Below, one piece after another: positions 41,906-50,310 of a stretch of 64,000 nt of DNA (positions are counted from its first letter, which is position 1; each line of letters starts with the position of its first letter). Under the pieces are notes generated by a model, which made no database searches, was not told the origin of the DNA, and saw only the letters and a program-made list of their open reading frames with translations. The translations under genes and the position numbers were made by a program. Source of the stretch: Falsiroseomonas sp050563525 (GTDB lineage Bacteria; Pseudomonadota; Alphaproteobacteria; Acetobacterales; Acetobacteraceae); NCBI RefSeq assembly GCF_050563525.1, contig NZ_JBNXUN010000006.1, positions 248,001 to 312,000 on the forward strand. Reading direction: 5' to 3'.

Positions 41906-42589
41906 TCACCCAGGCAGGGGCAGACCGAATCGGCGGGCGACGTCGGGGAAGTCGGCTGCCTCCGGGTGGCGGCCGGCGGGCCGGGTGCCGTCCGCGGGGC
42001 GCACCAGTTGGCAGGTGCGGAGGCCTGCGTCCCGCGCCGCGTCCAACTCCTCCGCCACGTCAGACAGGAACAGGATGCGGCCGGGCGACTGGCCCAGCTC
42101 GGCGGCGATGGCGTCATAGGCGGCGGGGGTGCGCTTGGTGCCGATGCGCGTGTCGAAGAAGCCGGAGAACAGCGGCACCAGGTCGCCGGCCTCGGAGTGG
42201 CCGAACAGCAGGCGCTGCGCGGCAACGGAGCCGGAGGAATAGATGGCAAGCCCGATGCCGGCTTCGTGCCAGGCGCGCAGGCAGGGTGCGACATCCGGCC
42301 ACAGATGCCCGCGCAGGCGGCCATCGGCGAAGCCCGCCTCCCAGATCAGCCCCTGCAACGCCTTCAGCGGCGTAACCTTGGCATCGGCCGCCATCCAGTC
42401 CCGCAAGGTCGCCGCCCGATCCGGCCCCGGCACCTCCGCCAGGATCGCCGCGACCTCCGGCTCCGTGCCGCGGGCGGCCAGGAACGTGTCCAGCTCGGCC
42501 TCCGCGAAGGGGAACAGGGTGTCCTTGACGAAGGCGATGGCGCTGGTCGTGCCCTCGATATCCAGCAGGACCAGGGCCGGCGCCGTCAC
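41906..42589 (-). CDS. mtnC: Enolase-phosphatase E1 (methionine salvage)
   Basis: A 227-residue HAD phosphatase. The nucleophile motif is LLDIEGTT (Asp10, Glu12), motif II Ser is in IYSSGSVAAQ, Lys is in RIGTKRTP and motif IV is LFLSDVAEELDAA. MtnC enolises and dephosphorylates 2,3-diketo-5-methylthiopentyl phosphate to the acireductone used by MtnD. The GTG start overlaps the mtnD stop (GTGA), so the pair is coupled. Confidence 0.94.
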   Translation of the reverse strand: MTAPALVLLDIEGTTSAIAFVKDTLFPFAEAELDTFLAARGTEPEVAAILAEVPGPDRAATLRDWMAADAKVTPLKALQGLIWEAGFADGRLRGHLWPDVAPCLRAWHEAGIGLAIYSSGSVAAQRLLFGHSEAGDLVPLFSGFFDTRIGTKRTPAAYDAIAAELGQSPGRILFLSDVAEELDAARDAGLRTCQLVRPADGTRPAGRHPEAADFPDVARRFGLPLPG

Positions 42590-43125
42590 GCCGTGGCGGC
42601 CGGGAAGCGGTTGGCCATGTCCGTGCCGGTGTAGTGCGGGGTCCAGCCGGAGGTGTCGGTGAAGACGCGCAGCACGGCGAAATCCGGGTTCTCGCCGGCA
42701 TCGAACCAGTGCTTCGAATCGGCCGGCACCGAGATCAGGTCGCCCGCCGTGCAATGCGCGTCGAAAACCTTGCCATCCATGTGCAGCACGAAGTTGCCGG
42801 AGCCGGCATGGAAGAAGCGGACCTCGTCCTCGGTATGCGTGTGCTCGGACAGGAACTTGGCCCGCATCGCATCCTTCGCCGGATGGTCCGGGGTCAGCTT
42901 GATGACGTCGGCGGTGCCGGCGCCGGTCTCGCCCATGAAGGCATCGAGGCGCGGGCGATAGGCTTCCAGCACCGCCTCGGCCGGGGCGTCGGCGGGCAGG
43001 TCCGCAAGCGGCCAGCGCTCGAAGCGGACGCCGATGGCGGACAGGTTGCGGGCGATCTCGGACGCATCTTCCGTCACCAGGATCTGCGCGTCGGTGGCGG
43101 CGTCCCACACGGTCAGGCGGCTCAT
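42586..43125 (-). CDS. mtnD: Acireductone dioxygenase (methionine salvage)
   Basis: A 179-residue cupin. The metal ligands His95, His97, Glu101 (HTHTEDEVRFF) and His139 (SKHW) match Klebsiella ARD after a one-residue shift. With iron it makes the 2-oxo-acid precursor of methionine plus formate; with nickel, methylthiopropionate, CO and formate. The AAGGAG ribosome site fixes the start at 43125, which overlaps the mtnB stop by ATGA. Confidence 0.95.
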   Translation of the reverse strand: MSRLTVWDAATDAQILVTEDASEIARNLSAIGVRFERWPLADLPADAPAEAVLEAYRPRLDAFMGETGAGTADVIKLTPDHPAKDAMRAKFLSEHTHTEDEVRFFHAGSGNFVLHMDGKVFDAHCTAGDLISVPADSKHWFDAGENPDFAVLRVFTDTSGWTPHYTGTDMANRFPAATA

Positions 43126-43724
43126 CGCAGGCTCCTTTCTTCCAGTTCGCAGCGGAGCATGAACTCCAGCCCCTCCAGTCGGGCCAGGGCCCCGGGCATG
43201 TCGGGCGCCCATACATAGCACCCGTGGCCGCGGATCAAGTAGCCGGGCGGCACCTGCGCCATGCCATCCCACAGCGCATCGAGCCCGCGCTGCATGCGGG
43301 CGATGTCCTGGTCGTTCGGCACCACCGGGACCTCGACGGAGGCGTCATGGGTGGGAAGGCCCGGGAAGACCTTCAGCAGTTCATAGCCGGCGAGGGACAG
43401 GCTGTTCCCCACCGCACGCGACAGCACGGTGTTGGCGATGGAATGGCCGTGCAGCACGGCACGCGCCTCCGGAAAGCGACGGTAGATGCCGCAATGCAGC
43501 AGCGTCTCGGCCGAGGATCGCTTCGCCGGATCCTCGGGCACGCCGTCGAGATCGACGACCATGACATCATCCGTCGCCAGGAAACCCTTGTGCCGGCCGG
43601 AGACGGTGACCGCCAGCCGGCGTGCATCCAGGCGGACGGAGAAATTCCCCGCCGTCGCCGGCACCAGTCCGAGCGCATCGAGCCGCCGCCCGGCGGCGAC
43701 GATCGCCTCCGCCGCCGCCTTCAT
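43122..43724 (-). CDS. mtnB: Methylthioribulose-1-phosphate dehydratase
   Basis: A 200-residue class II aldolase-fold enzyme. Metal histidines are in VLHGHSIANT and IRGHGCYVWA; PATAGNFSVRLD and VSGRHKGFL near the start are the substrate-phosphate region. It dehydrates methylthioribulose 1-phosphate to the diketo compound used by MtnC. It overlaps both the TRAP permease stop and the mtnD start by four bases. Confidence 0.94.
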   Translation of the reverse strand: MKAAAEAIVAAGRRLDALGLVPATAGNFSVRLDARRLAVTVSGRHKGFLATDDVMVVDLDGVPEDPAKRSSAETLLHCGIYRRFPEARAVLHGHSIANTVLSRAVGNSLSLAGYELLKVFPGLPTHDASVEVPVVPNDQDIARMQRGLDALWDGMAQVPPGYLIRGHGCYVWAPDMPGALARLEGLEFMLRCELEERSLR

Positions 43725-45733
43725 GCCGCGACCGGCGCCTTGAAGCTGCGATGCTGCCAGGCCAGCAGCGCCGCGGCGATCACGAGGCCGCCCAGGTCGG
43801 TCCAGAGTTCCGGCACCATCAGCGCGAGCCCGGTGGCGCCGGAGACGACGCGCAGCGGCAGGGCGAGCGGCCCGTTCAGCATCCAACCTTCCGTCGCGCA
43901 GGCCAGCAGGAACACGCCGAGCCCGGCGGTGGCGACCGCCTGCAGGATCACGTGCAGATCGCCCTGTGCCAGCAGCGCCGGGGACAGCCAGAACATGAAG
44001 GGCACGATGAAGGTGGCCAGCCCCAGCTTCACCGCGATCATGCTGGTCTTCCACATGTCAGCCCCCGCCATCGAGGCCGCGGCGAAGGAGGCGAGTGCGA
44101 CCGGCGGCGTGATGGAGGACAGGATGGCGAAGTAGAAGATGAACATGTGCGCCACCAACGCCGGCACGCCGATGTTGATCAGGCCCGGCGCCACCACCGC
44201 CGCCGCGATGGCATAGGCCGCCGTGGTCGGCACCCCCATGCCGAGGATGATGGCGACGACCATGGCGAACAGCATCGCCAGGAATTCGGAGGAGGCCGCG
44301 ATCTGCAGCAGCATGTTGGCGAAGCGGCCGCCGACGCCGGTCAGGCCGATGACGCCGGCCACCAGCCCGGCGGCGGCGCAGACGGCAATCAGCTGCATCA
44401 CCTCCTTGGCCGAGCCGGCCAGGGCGCGCTCGATGGCCCAGAACAGCTCCACGAAGGCACCGACAAGGCCCGGCACCAGCGCCTCACGCCGCAGGATCAG
44501 GCGGTGTGCCAGGGCGGTGAACAGCATGATGGCGATGGTCGCCGCGATGCCGGTGGCCGCGGCGCGGAACGGGGAATAGCCCATCACCAGCATGGCGATC
44601 ATCAGGATCAGCGGGGCCGCCATGTAGGCGCGGCGGCCGAGATCCACCCAGCGCGGCAGATCCTCCCGCTTCAGGCCCATGATGCCGGCCTTGCGGGCGT
44701 TCAGGTCGCAATGGATGTAGTTGGCCAGGTAGAATAGCAGCGCCGGGATCAGGCCGGCCAGCGCGATCTCGGTGTAGGGAATGCCCAGCACCTCGGCCAT
44801 GATGAAGGCGCCGGCGCCCATGACGGGGGGCGTGATCTGCCCGCCGGTCGAGCTGGTGGCCTCCACCGCCGCGGCGGTTTCGCGCGAATAGCCGACGCGG
44901 CGCATCATCGGGATGGTGAAGGTGCCGGAGGCGACGACGTTGGCCACCGCGCTGCCGGAGATCGCGCCGAACAGGATGCCGGAGATGACGGTGACCTTGG
45001 CCGGCCCGCCACGTGCGCGCCCGACCAGGGCGAGCGCGAAATCGTTGAAGTAGTCGCCGGCCTTGGAAGCGGTGAGGAAGGCGGCGAAGGTGACGAACAG
45101 GATGATGAAGGTGGCGGAGACCTGCACGATGGTGCCGAGCACCCCGTTGTTGTTGAACAGCTCCACCACCGCCTGCTCGAACGCGATGCCGCCATGGAAC
45201 AGGATGCCGGGCATCCAGGGCCCGACGAAGCAGTAGGCGATGAACACCACGGCGATCAGCGGCATGATGAAGCCGGCGGTGCGGCGGGCGAATTCCAGCA
45301 CCAGCAGGATGCCGACCGTGCCGACCGCGATGTCCTGCCAGTTCGGCCCCATGAAGCTGCGCATCTCGATGCCGTCGGCATCCAGCATGTAGTGCAGAGG
45401 CACCAGCAGGCAGGGGATCATCAGCAGCCAGTCGTACCACGCGACCCGCGTGCCGGCGCCGCCGACGACGGTGCTGGGCGCGAACAGCGCGAAGCCGAGC
45501 GCGGCGCCGAGGAAGACGTGCACCGCCCGCGCCACGGTCGGGTCCGCAGGCGCCACCAGCAGCACCCACATGTGCCACAGCACGAAGGCCACAGCCGCGA
45601 CGCGCCAACCGATGCCCTGCCAGCCCGCCAGTTCGCGGCGGGCGGAGGCGAACTCCATGTCGTCGATCGCCGTCACGGTCGCACCCGATTCCGCGATGAC
45701 CGACGCGCCGCCGTTCGTTGCCGGCCTGTTCAT
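43721..45733 (-). CDS. TRAP transporter permease, fused small and large subunits (TAXI type)
   Basis: A 670-residue protein with many transmembrane helices, combining a DctQ-like N-terminal part with a DctM-like large subunit, the arrangement of TAXI-type TRAP permeases. Recognisable stretches are GILFGAISGSAVANVVASGTFTIPMMRRVGYSRE, EATSSTGGQITPPVMGAGAFIMAE, ILGMGVPTTAAYAIAA and SSITPPVALASFAAASMAGAD. It uses a sodium gradient with a periplasmic receptor, which is not in the window. It is the first gene of the operon with mtnB, mtnD and mtnC, so an unusual methylthio substrate is suggested. Confidence 0.93.
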   Translation of the reverse strand: MNRPATNGGASVIAESGATVTAIDDMEFASARRELAGWQGIGWRVAAVAFVLWHMWVLLVAPADPTVARAVHVFLGAALGFALFAPSTVVGGAGTRVAWYDWLLMIPCLLVPLHYMLDADGIEMRSFMGPNWQDIAVGTVGILLVLEFARRTAGFIMPLIAVVFIAYCFVGPWMPGILFHGGIAFEQAVVELFNNNGVLGTIVQVSATFIILFVTFAAFLTASKAGDYFNDFALALVGRARGGPAKVTVISGILFGAISGSAVANVVASGTFTIPMMRRVGYSRETAAAVEATSSTGGQITPPVMGAGAFIMAEVLGIPYTEIALAGLIPALLFYLANYIHCDLNARKAGIMGLKREDLPRWVDLGRRAYMAAPLILMIAMLVMGYSPFRAAATGIAATIAIMLFTALAHRLILRREALVPGLVGAFVELFWAIERALAGSAKEVMQLIAVCAAAGLVAGVIGLTGVGGRFANMLLQIAASSEFLAMLFAMVVAIILGMGVPTTAAYAIAAAVVAPGLINIGVPALVAHMFIFYFAILSSITPPVALASFAAASMAGADMWKTSMIAVKLGLATFIVPFMFWLSPALLAQGDLHVILQAVATAGLGVFLLACATEGWMLNGPLALPLRVVSGATGLALMVPELWTDLGGLVIAAALLAWQHRSFKAPVAA

Positions 45734-45866
45734 GTCTTGAAGCCCCCCAAACGCAAAACGCCGGCCCCTTTGATCAGGGGTCGGCGCGCGACCCCGCCAA
45801 TGACGGGGCACGTCCATTACGTGGCAAGTCTAGGGCTGCCACGTCTGCTGGGCAACCAAGCGATGA

Positions 45867-45885
45867 CGGCCGCGTGATGCGGCCG
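45867..45885. terminator. GC-rich hairpin between tatA and the TRAP operon
   Basis: CGGCCGC (45867-45873) and GCGGCCG (45879-45885) are perfect arms around GTGAT, 41 bases after the tatA stop on the minus strand. No T tract follows. A second hairpin, CCCCG-N7-CGGGG, lies nearer the TRAP start at about 45793-45809. Confidence 0.4.
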
Positions 45886-45925
45886 CAAGTGCCTGGTTCA
45901 GGCCGCCCGCTTCAGGCCTCCCGCT

Positions 45926-46195
45926 TCAGGCCGCCGGGCGGCTGGTCCCTGTGGTCTGCGCCTGGGCCGGCTGCGTGCCGGGAGCCGCGATGGAACCGGC
46001 CGGCTGTGCCGGGGTCTGGGAGGCCGCGTCCGCCGTCATGGACGCATCCTTGTCGTCGTCTTCCTTCATGTTCGACTTGAAGGACTTGATGCCCTTGGCC
46101 AGGTCGCCCATCAGCCCGCTGATCTTCCCGCTGCCGAACAGCAGCAGGATGACGAGCAGAACGACAAGCCAATGCCAGATGCTGAACGAACCCAT
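45926..46195 (-). CDS. tatA: Sec-independent translocase TatA/TatE
   Basis: An 89-residue TatA. One membrane helix (IWHWLVVLLVILLLFGSGKI), then the amphipathic helix SGLMGDLAKGIKSFKSNM, then a Ala/Pro/Thr/Gln-rich tail. The FGSGK in place of FGxxK is conserved. TatA forms the pore for folded, twin-arginine-signal proteins. No tatB or tatC is adjacent. The start at 46195 has GAGGCG upstream. Confidence 0.92.
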   Translation of the reverse strand: MGSFSIWHWLVVLLVILLLFGSGKISGLMGDLAKGIKSFKSNMKEDDDKDASMTADAASQTPAQPAGSIAAPGTQPAQAQTTGTSRPAA

Positions 46196-46617
46196 AGCGA
46201 CGCCTCGATCCCGTGAGTGGCCCGCCTGTTGCAGGGGGCCCGATTGCCTCAAGGACGCAGGTTAGTCCGCCCCCGCGTCTTCCGCAAATCAGCACATGGC
46301 CTGCCGGGCCGCCGCAGACAACCGGGGACGGCCCGAATTCACCGCCAGACGCCCGGCTGCGTCACGTGGCCAAATTATTTCATCCCGTCCATGCGTGGAG
46401 GCTTGAAGCCCCTCCGGCCGGCCATTACGTCGGCGCCTGATCCGGGCCCCTCTGGCGGCTCGGGCGGCGATGTATGCCGCCCCCGCGATGTCGGATCGCC
46501 AGAGACCGCCAAGCCTGCCACGAACCCGGCCCGGATCGTGACACCCGTTGCCGGGGTGCCCTTGTGAATTCGCCCGCGACCGCGGGCGTCTTCCGCATGA
46601 CCCGGAGCGAGATGTTC
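46196..46617. other. 422-base intergenic region between divergent tatA and terC
   Basis: No credible gene: short frames have neither ribosome sites nor family features. There is an imperfect hairpin at about 46391-46413 (GGAGGCTTGAA then GCCCCTCC), GC-rich dyads around 46477-46486, and an AT-rich patch (AATTATTTC) at about 46372. I looked for a manganese (yybP-ykoY) riboswitch before terC and did not find it. It presumably holds both promoters. Confidence 0.5.
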
Positions 46618-47625
46618 ATGGAATTCCTGTTGTACGAATGGATCGGCAAGCCGGTCTGGATGTGGGTTGCCTTCCTGTCGATCGTCTTCGGCCTGCTCGC
46701 CTTCGACCTCGGTGTCCTCCACAAGGAAGACAAGGAGATGGGCATCTCCGAGAGCCTCTATCTCTCCGCCTTCTACATCGGCTTCGCGATGCTCTTCGGC
46801 GGCGGCATCTGGTGGGCCTACGAGGCCGGGCACATCGTCACCTCCGACGGCACCCATGCCGGCGTCACCTATTTCACCGGCTTCTTCATCGAGAAGGCGC
46901 TGTCGATCGACAATGTCTTCGTCATCAGCCTGATCTTCGGCTTCTTCGCCATCCCGCGGAAATACCAGTACCGCGCCCTGGTCTGGGGCATCATCGCCGT
47001 CATCGTGCTGCGCGGCCTGATGATCGGCATCGGCGCGGCGCTGGTGCAGGAATATGACTGGCTGCTCTACATCTTCGGCGCCTTCCTGATCGCCACCGGC
47101 ATCAAGATGCTGTTCGTGCCGGAAGGCGATGCCGACATTTCCAAGAACCCGGTGGTGAAGTTCCTGCGCCGCCACATGCGGGTGACGGATGCGCTGCATG
47201 GCGAGAAGTTCTTCGTGCGCCAGCCCGACCCCAAGACCAACAAGCTGGTGGTCTGGGCGACGCCGCTGTTCCTGGCGCTGGTCGTCATCAACCTGGCCGA
47301 CCTGGTCTTCGCGGTGGACAGCGTGCCGGCGATCTTCGCGATCACGACGGACACCTTCATCGTCTACACCGCGAACATCATGGCGATCCTCGGCCTGCGC
47401 GCGCTGTACTTCGCGCTGTCGGCCATGATCCACCGCTTCCATTACCTGAAGTATGCGCTGGCGCTGGTGCTGGTGTTCATCGGCGGGAAGATCTTCTGGA
47501 ACCAGCTGTTCGGGAAGCTGGACCCGGCGATCTCGCTCGGCGTGACGCTGGCACTGATCGCGGGCGGAGTGCTGTTCTCCCTGTGGAAGACGCGCAACGA
47601 CCCGCCGGCGGAGAAGCTGGCCTGA
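46618..47625 (+). CDS. TerC/Alx family integral membrane protein (probable metal exporter)
   Basis: A 335-residue protein with about nine hydrophobic helices. It starts MEFLLYEWIGKPVWMW; the ATGs at 46597 and 46612 are alternatives, and GGAG at 46604 suits 46618. The family motifs are present: FFIEKALSIDNVFVISLIF and NLADLVFAVDSVPAIFAIT, with the paired Asp residues in the membrane. Alx and related TerC proteins export manganese; the convergent manganese catalase fits this. A strong terminator follows. Confidence 0.9.
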   Translation: MEFLLYEWIGKPVWMWVAFLSIVFGLLAFDLGVLHKEDKEMGISESLYLSAFYIGFAMLFGGGIWWAYEAGHIVTSDGTHAGVTYFTGFFIEKALSIDNVFVISLIFGFFAIPRKYQYRALVWGIIAVIVLRGLMIGIGAALVQEYDWLLYIFGAFLIATGIKMLFVPEGDADISKNPVVKFLRRHMRVTDALHGEKFFVRQPDPKTNKLVVWATPLFLALVVINLADLVFAVDSVPAIFAITTDTFIVYTANIMAILGLRALYFALSAMIHRFHYLKYALALVLVFIGGKIFWNQLFGKLDPAISLGVTLALIAGGVLFSLWKTRNDPPAEKLA

Positions 47626-47630
47626 CACGA

Positions 47631-47659
47631 AAAAGGGGGCCGGTTTCCCGGCCCCCTTG
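47631..47659. terminator. Bidirectional intrinsic-type terminator between terC and manganese catalase
   Basis: GGGGGCCGG and CCGGCCCCC form a perfect 9-bp stem around TTTC, flanked by AAAA before and TTG after, so A-T pairs extend it to about 11 bp. It lies five bases after terC and 23 bases before the convergent catalase stop. Confidence 0.8.
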
Positions 47660-47681
47660 CTGCCCAACTGGCCCGGCTTGG

Positions 47682-48608
47682 TTACCGGCCCATCTTGGTG
47701 AGCTTCTCGGCGATCTCGAACATCTCCTCCGGCGCGTAGTCCGGCGTGAAGGCCGAGGGCACGCCGACCAGCTGATGGATCTTGCCGCCCTCCGGCATGC
47801 CGTCGATCACCTCGAGCTCGCCCGGCGGGTCGCCCGGCAGCGCGGTTTCGCCATTGCCCCAGATCCCCACCATCTCCTTGTAGTCGTTCGGGGAGAAGCG
47901 ATAGAGCCGGCGGTGGGAGCCCTCATCCAGGTACTTCTGGCATTCCGGGATGTTGCCCAGCGGGATGTTCGGCGTCGGCAGCACCTTGGTGATGTCGGCC
48001 CCGGTGATCTGCTTCAGTGCCAGCGCATAGGCGTGGGCATGGACCGATCCGCGCACCAGCAGGTAGCCGCAGACCTCCCGCGCAGTCGGATCCTTCACCG
48101 ACTCATAGACCCGCAGCTTGTGCAGACGCGCGCCGCATTCCAGGTGGAAGTTGTGCAGCAGGTCGACCACGACGTTGCCCGTGGTGGTCACCATGTCGGC
48201 GTTCCAGGACATGGCGTTGCTGTTGATCGGCATCGCGCCGCCGGCGTGGGAGAAGAAGCCGCCGGCCAGCCGGATCTCCTTCATCGCGTCGAAGGGTGCG
48301 CCGGAGATGTCGCCGCCATCGCCGGTGTCGTCGCCCTCGCTGTCAGGGCCGTTGTTCAGCATGGCGACGCCGTTGCTGACCAGCTCGACATGGCCCAGCT
48401 CCTCGGCCGTGATGCTGGCGACCAGGCTGTAGAACGGGCGCAGCTTGGCCTTGCTGCGGAAGTTGAAGCTCTGGAACATGTAGTTCCCGAGGGTCGACAT
48501 CTCGCCATACTTGCCGCCGAGCAGTTCCTGCAGCGCGGCGGCCTCGTTGGGGTCTTTCCGCTTCGGCGGCGGCAATTCGGTCTGCAGCTTGTCGATGCGC
48601 AGGAACAT
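47682..48608 (-). CDS. Manganese (non-haem) catalase
   Basis: A 308-residue dimanganese catalase that disproportionates hydrogen peroxide. The ligands fit Lactobacillus enzyme spacing: Glu36, Glu70 and His73 (EELGH), Glu157 and His190 (RGSVHAHA). Sequence beyond about 250 has the usual C-terminal arm. It is monocistronic, convergent with terC. Confidence 0.95.
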   Translation of the reverse strand: MFLRIDKLQTELPPPKRKDPNEAAALQELLGGKYGEMSTLGNYMFQSFNFRSKAKLRPFYSLVASITAEELGHVELVSNGVAMLNNGPDSEGDDTGDGGDISGAPFDAMKEIRLAGGFFSHAGGAMPINSNAMSWNADMVTTTGNVVVDLLHNFHLECGARLHKLRVYESVKDPTAREVCGYLLVRGSVHAHAYALALKQITGADITKVLPTPNIPLGNIPECQKYLDEGSHRRLYRFSPNDYKEMVGIWGNGETALPGDPPGELEVIDGMPEGGKIHQLVGVPSAFTPDYAPEEMFEIAEKLTKMGR

Positions 48609-48731
48609 GGGCGTTCTCCCGGTGTGTCTCCGGGGGCAACGGCAGGCGTGCCAGATGGTTCAGCGGAACGGCGCAGGAACGCCGCCGCGCCGGTCACCGT
48701 TCAGTGGTTTCGGCTCTGGCCAGCGATGCCC

Positions 48732-49709
48732 TTACGCATCCATCCGGATGCCGAGCCGCCGGATCATGCCGCCCCAGCGGTCGGTCTCCTCGGCCAGGAA
48801 GGCGGAGGCCTCGGCGGGCGTGCTGGCCATCACCTCGAAACCCGCGGCCTCCAGGCGCTGGCGCCCGGCAGGCTCGCGCAGCGCCCGCTGCGCCTCCGCC
48901 GCCAGCCGCGCGATGCGCTCCGGCGGGGTGGCGGCCGGTGCCACCATGATCTGCCAGCCATAGGATTCGGCGTTTGCAATGCCCTGTTCCGCCAGCGTCG
49001 GCACCGCCGGCGTCAGCGCGAAGCGGTTGGCGGAGGTGACGGCCAGCGCCCGGATGCTGTTATCCCGCACCTGGCCCATCACCGCCGCCGTCGTCACCAC
49101 CATGGCCTGGATTCGGCCGGCGACCAGATCCAGCGTCGCGTCGGGGAAGCCGCGATAGGGCACGTGCAGCATCTCCAGCCCCCCCGCCTTGGCCATCAGG
49201 TCGATCATGCCGAGATGCCCGCCCGAGCCCGGCCCGACCGAGCCGAAGGCCAGCTTGCCCGGATTGGCGCGGACATGGGCGATGAAGCCGGCGAGGTCCG
49301 TCACCGGCAGGTCCTTGTTCACCACCAGGAATTGCGGCCCGCGCACCAGCAGCGAGATCGCGACCAGGTCCCGCTTCGGGTCGTAGGGCAGGTTCGGGAA
49401 CAGCGCCGGGGCGGTGGACAGCGGGCCGTTGATGGACAGGCCAATGGTGTGCTCGTCCGTCGCCTTTGCGACGATGTCCGTGCCGATGTTGCCGCCGGCG
49501 CCGGCGCGATTCTCCACCACCACGGGCTGGCCCAGCGCCGTCGCCAGATGCGCCGTCACCACCCGGCCGGTCAGGTCCGGGCTGGACCCCGCCGGGAACG
49601 GCACCACGAAGCGCACCGGGCGGTTCGGCCAGGTGGCCTGGGCACGGGCGGACAGGAGGGGCGCGGTCGCCAGGGTAGCGCCCAGCAGCAGGCGGCGGGT
49701 GGGGTGCAT
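48732..49709 (-). CDS. TctC/Bug-type substrate-binding protein
   Basis: A 325-residue TctC receptor. The signal peptide has a twin arginine (TRRLLLGA) and ends near SARAQ. Then WPNRPVRFVVPFPAGSSPD, ENRAGAGGNIG, MLHVPYRGFPD and AVPTLAEQG follow. It lies 63 bases from a CHAP lipoprotein gene and not far from the HMG-CoA-lyase and CoA-transferase genes, which suggests a dicarboxylate ligand. Confidence 0.93.
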   Translation of the reverse strand: MHPTRRLLLGATLATAPLLSARAQATWPNRPVRFVVPFPAGSSPDLTGRVVTAHLATALGQPVVVENRAGAGGNIGTDIVAKATDEHTIGLSINGPLSTAPALFPNLPYDPKRDLVAISLLVRGPQFLVVNKDLPVTDLAGFIAHVRANPGKLAFGSVGPGSGGHLGMIDLMAKAGGLEMLHVPYRGFPDATLDLVAGRIQAMVVTTAAVMGQVRDNSIRALAVTSANRFALTPAVPTLAEQGIANAESYGWQIMVAPAATPPERIARLAAEAQRALREPAGRQRLEAAGFEVMASTPAEASAFLAEETDRWGGMIRRLGIRMDA

Positions 49710-49772
49710 CTCGGGGTTCCTCGGGTTTCGTTGCGCACAGGATGACGTGTTCGGCTTGCGCCGGAAAGCGCT

Positions 49773-50270
49773 TCAGCCGCCGGCGTAGCGCGCCTGCGGG
49801 TGGATGAAGCCGCGCGCCGGGTAGGCGGTGTTGCCGAGCGCGTTGATCGGGGGATACCAGACCCGCACCAGCGACCAGTCATTGCCGGCCGAGACATCGA
49901 CCACGCGCTGATCCGTGGTGATCCGCCCGCGCGCCGCGCCGGTCGCCCAATTGGCGTGGTCCACCAGCACCTCCCGCCGCCCGACCACGCGGGAGACGAC
50001 CGCGACATGGCCGAGCCGCATCCGCCCGGTGCGGCCAATGACCAGCACGCTGCCCGGCCGCGGCGCCACGCCCCGGTCATACCGCCCGGCTGCCGCGTCC
50101 CACCATTGCCAGGCATCGCCGGCCAGGCTCACGCCGGACCGTGCGCGGGCATAAGGCACGCACGAAATCGGCTCGCCCAGCTGCGGCCGCAGCGGTGCGA
50201 CGGAGGCAGTGCGGCTGCTGCCACAGGCGGCGAGGCCAATCAGCAGCAACAAGGCAAGGACGGCGCGCAT
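49773..50270 (-). CDS. CHAP-domain peptidoglycan amidase-like lipoprotein
   Basis: A 165-residue protein with a lipobox (LIGLAAC, Cys16). A CHAP domain has Cys in EPISCVPYARARSG and His in GHVAVVSRV, then the polar residue region around NWATG. Such proteins cut peptide crosslinks of peptidoglycan. The rest is short with a Trp-rich stretch (DAWQWWDAA). It sits 40 bases after the HMGL-like gene on the same strand. Confidence 0.85.
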   Translation of the reverse strand: MRAVLALLLLIGLAACGSSRTASVAPLRPQLGEPISCVPYARARSGVSLAGDAWQWWDAAAGRYDRGVAPRPGSVLVIGRTGRMRLGHVAVVSRVVGRREVLVDHANWATGAARGRITTDQRVVDVSAGNDWSLVRVWYPPINALGNTAYPARGFIHPQARYAGG

Positions 50271-50310
50271 GGCCCTGTTCTAACAGGGCACGGCAGCCGA
50301 GGCGAGGTCG

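Noticed and set aside
45734..45925. SAM riboswitch before the TRAP-mtn operon
   Set aside because: Hairpins are present but none fits SAM-I, SAM-II or SAM-V consensus as I know them.
46217..46567. 116-codon plus-strand frame in the tatA-terC gap
   Set aside because: No ribosome site, low-complexity composition and no recognisable domain.
46196..46617. Manganese (yybP-ykoY) riboswitch before terC
   Set aside because: A short ATACATCG-like match occurs only on the wrong strand and the GGGGAGUA-type core is missing.
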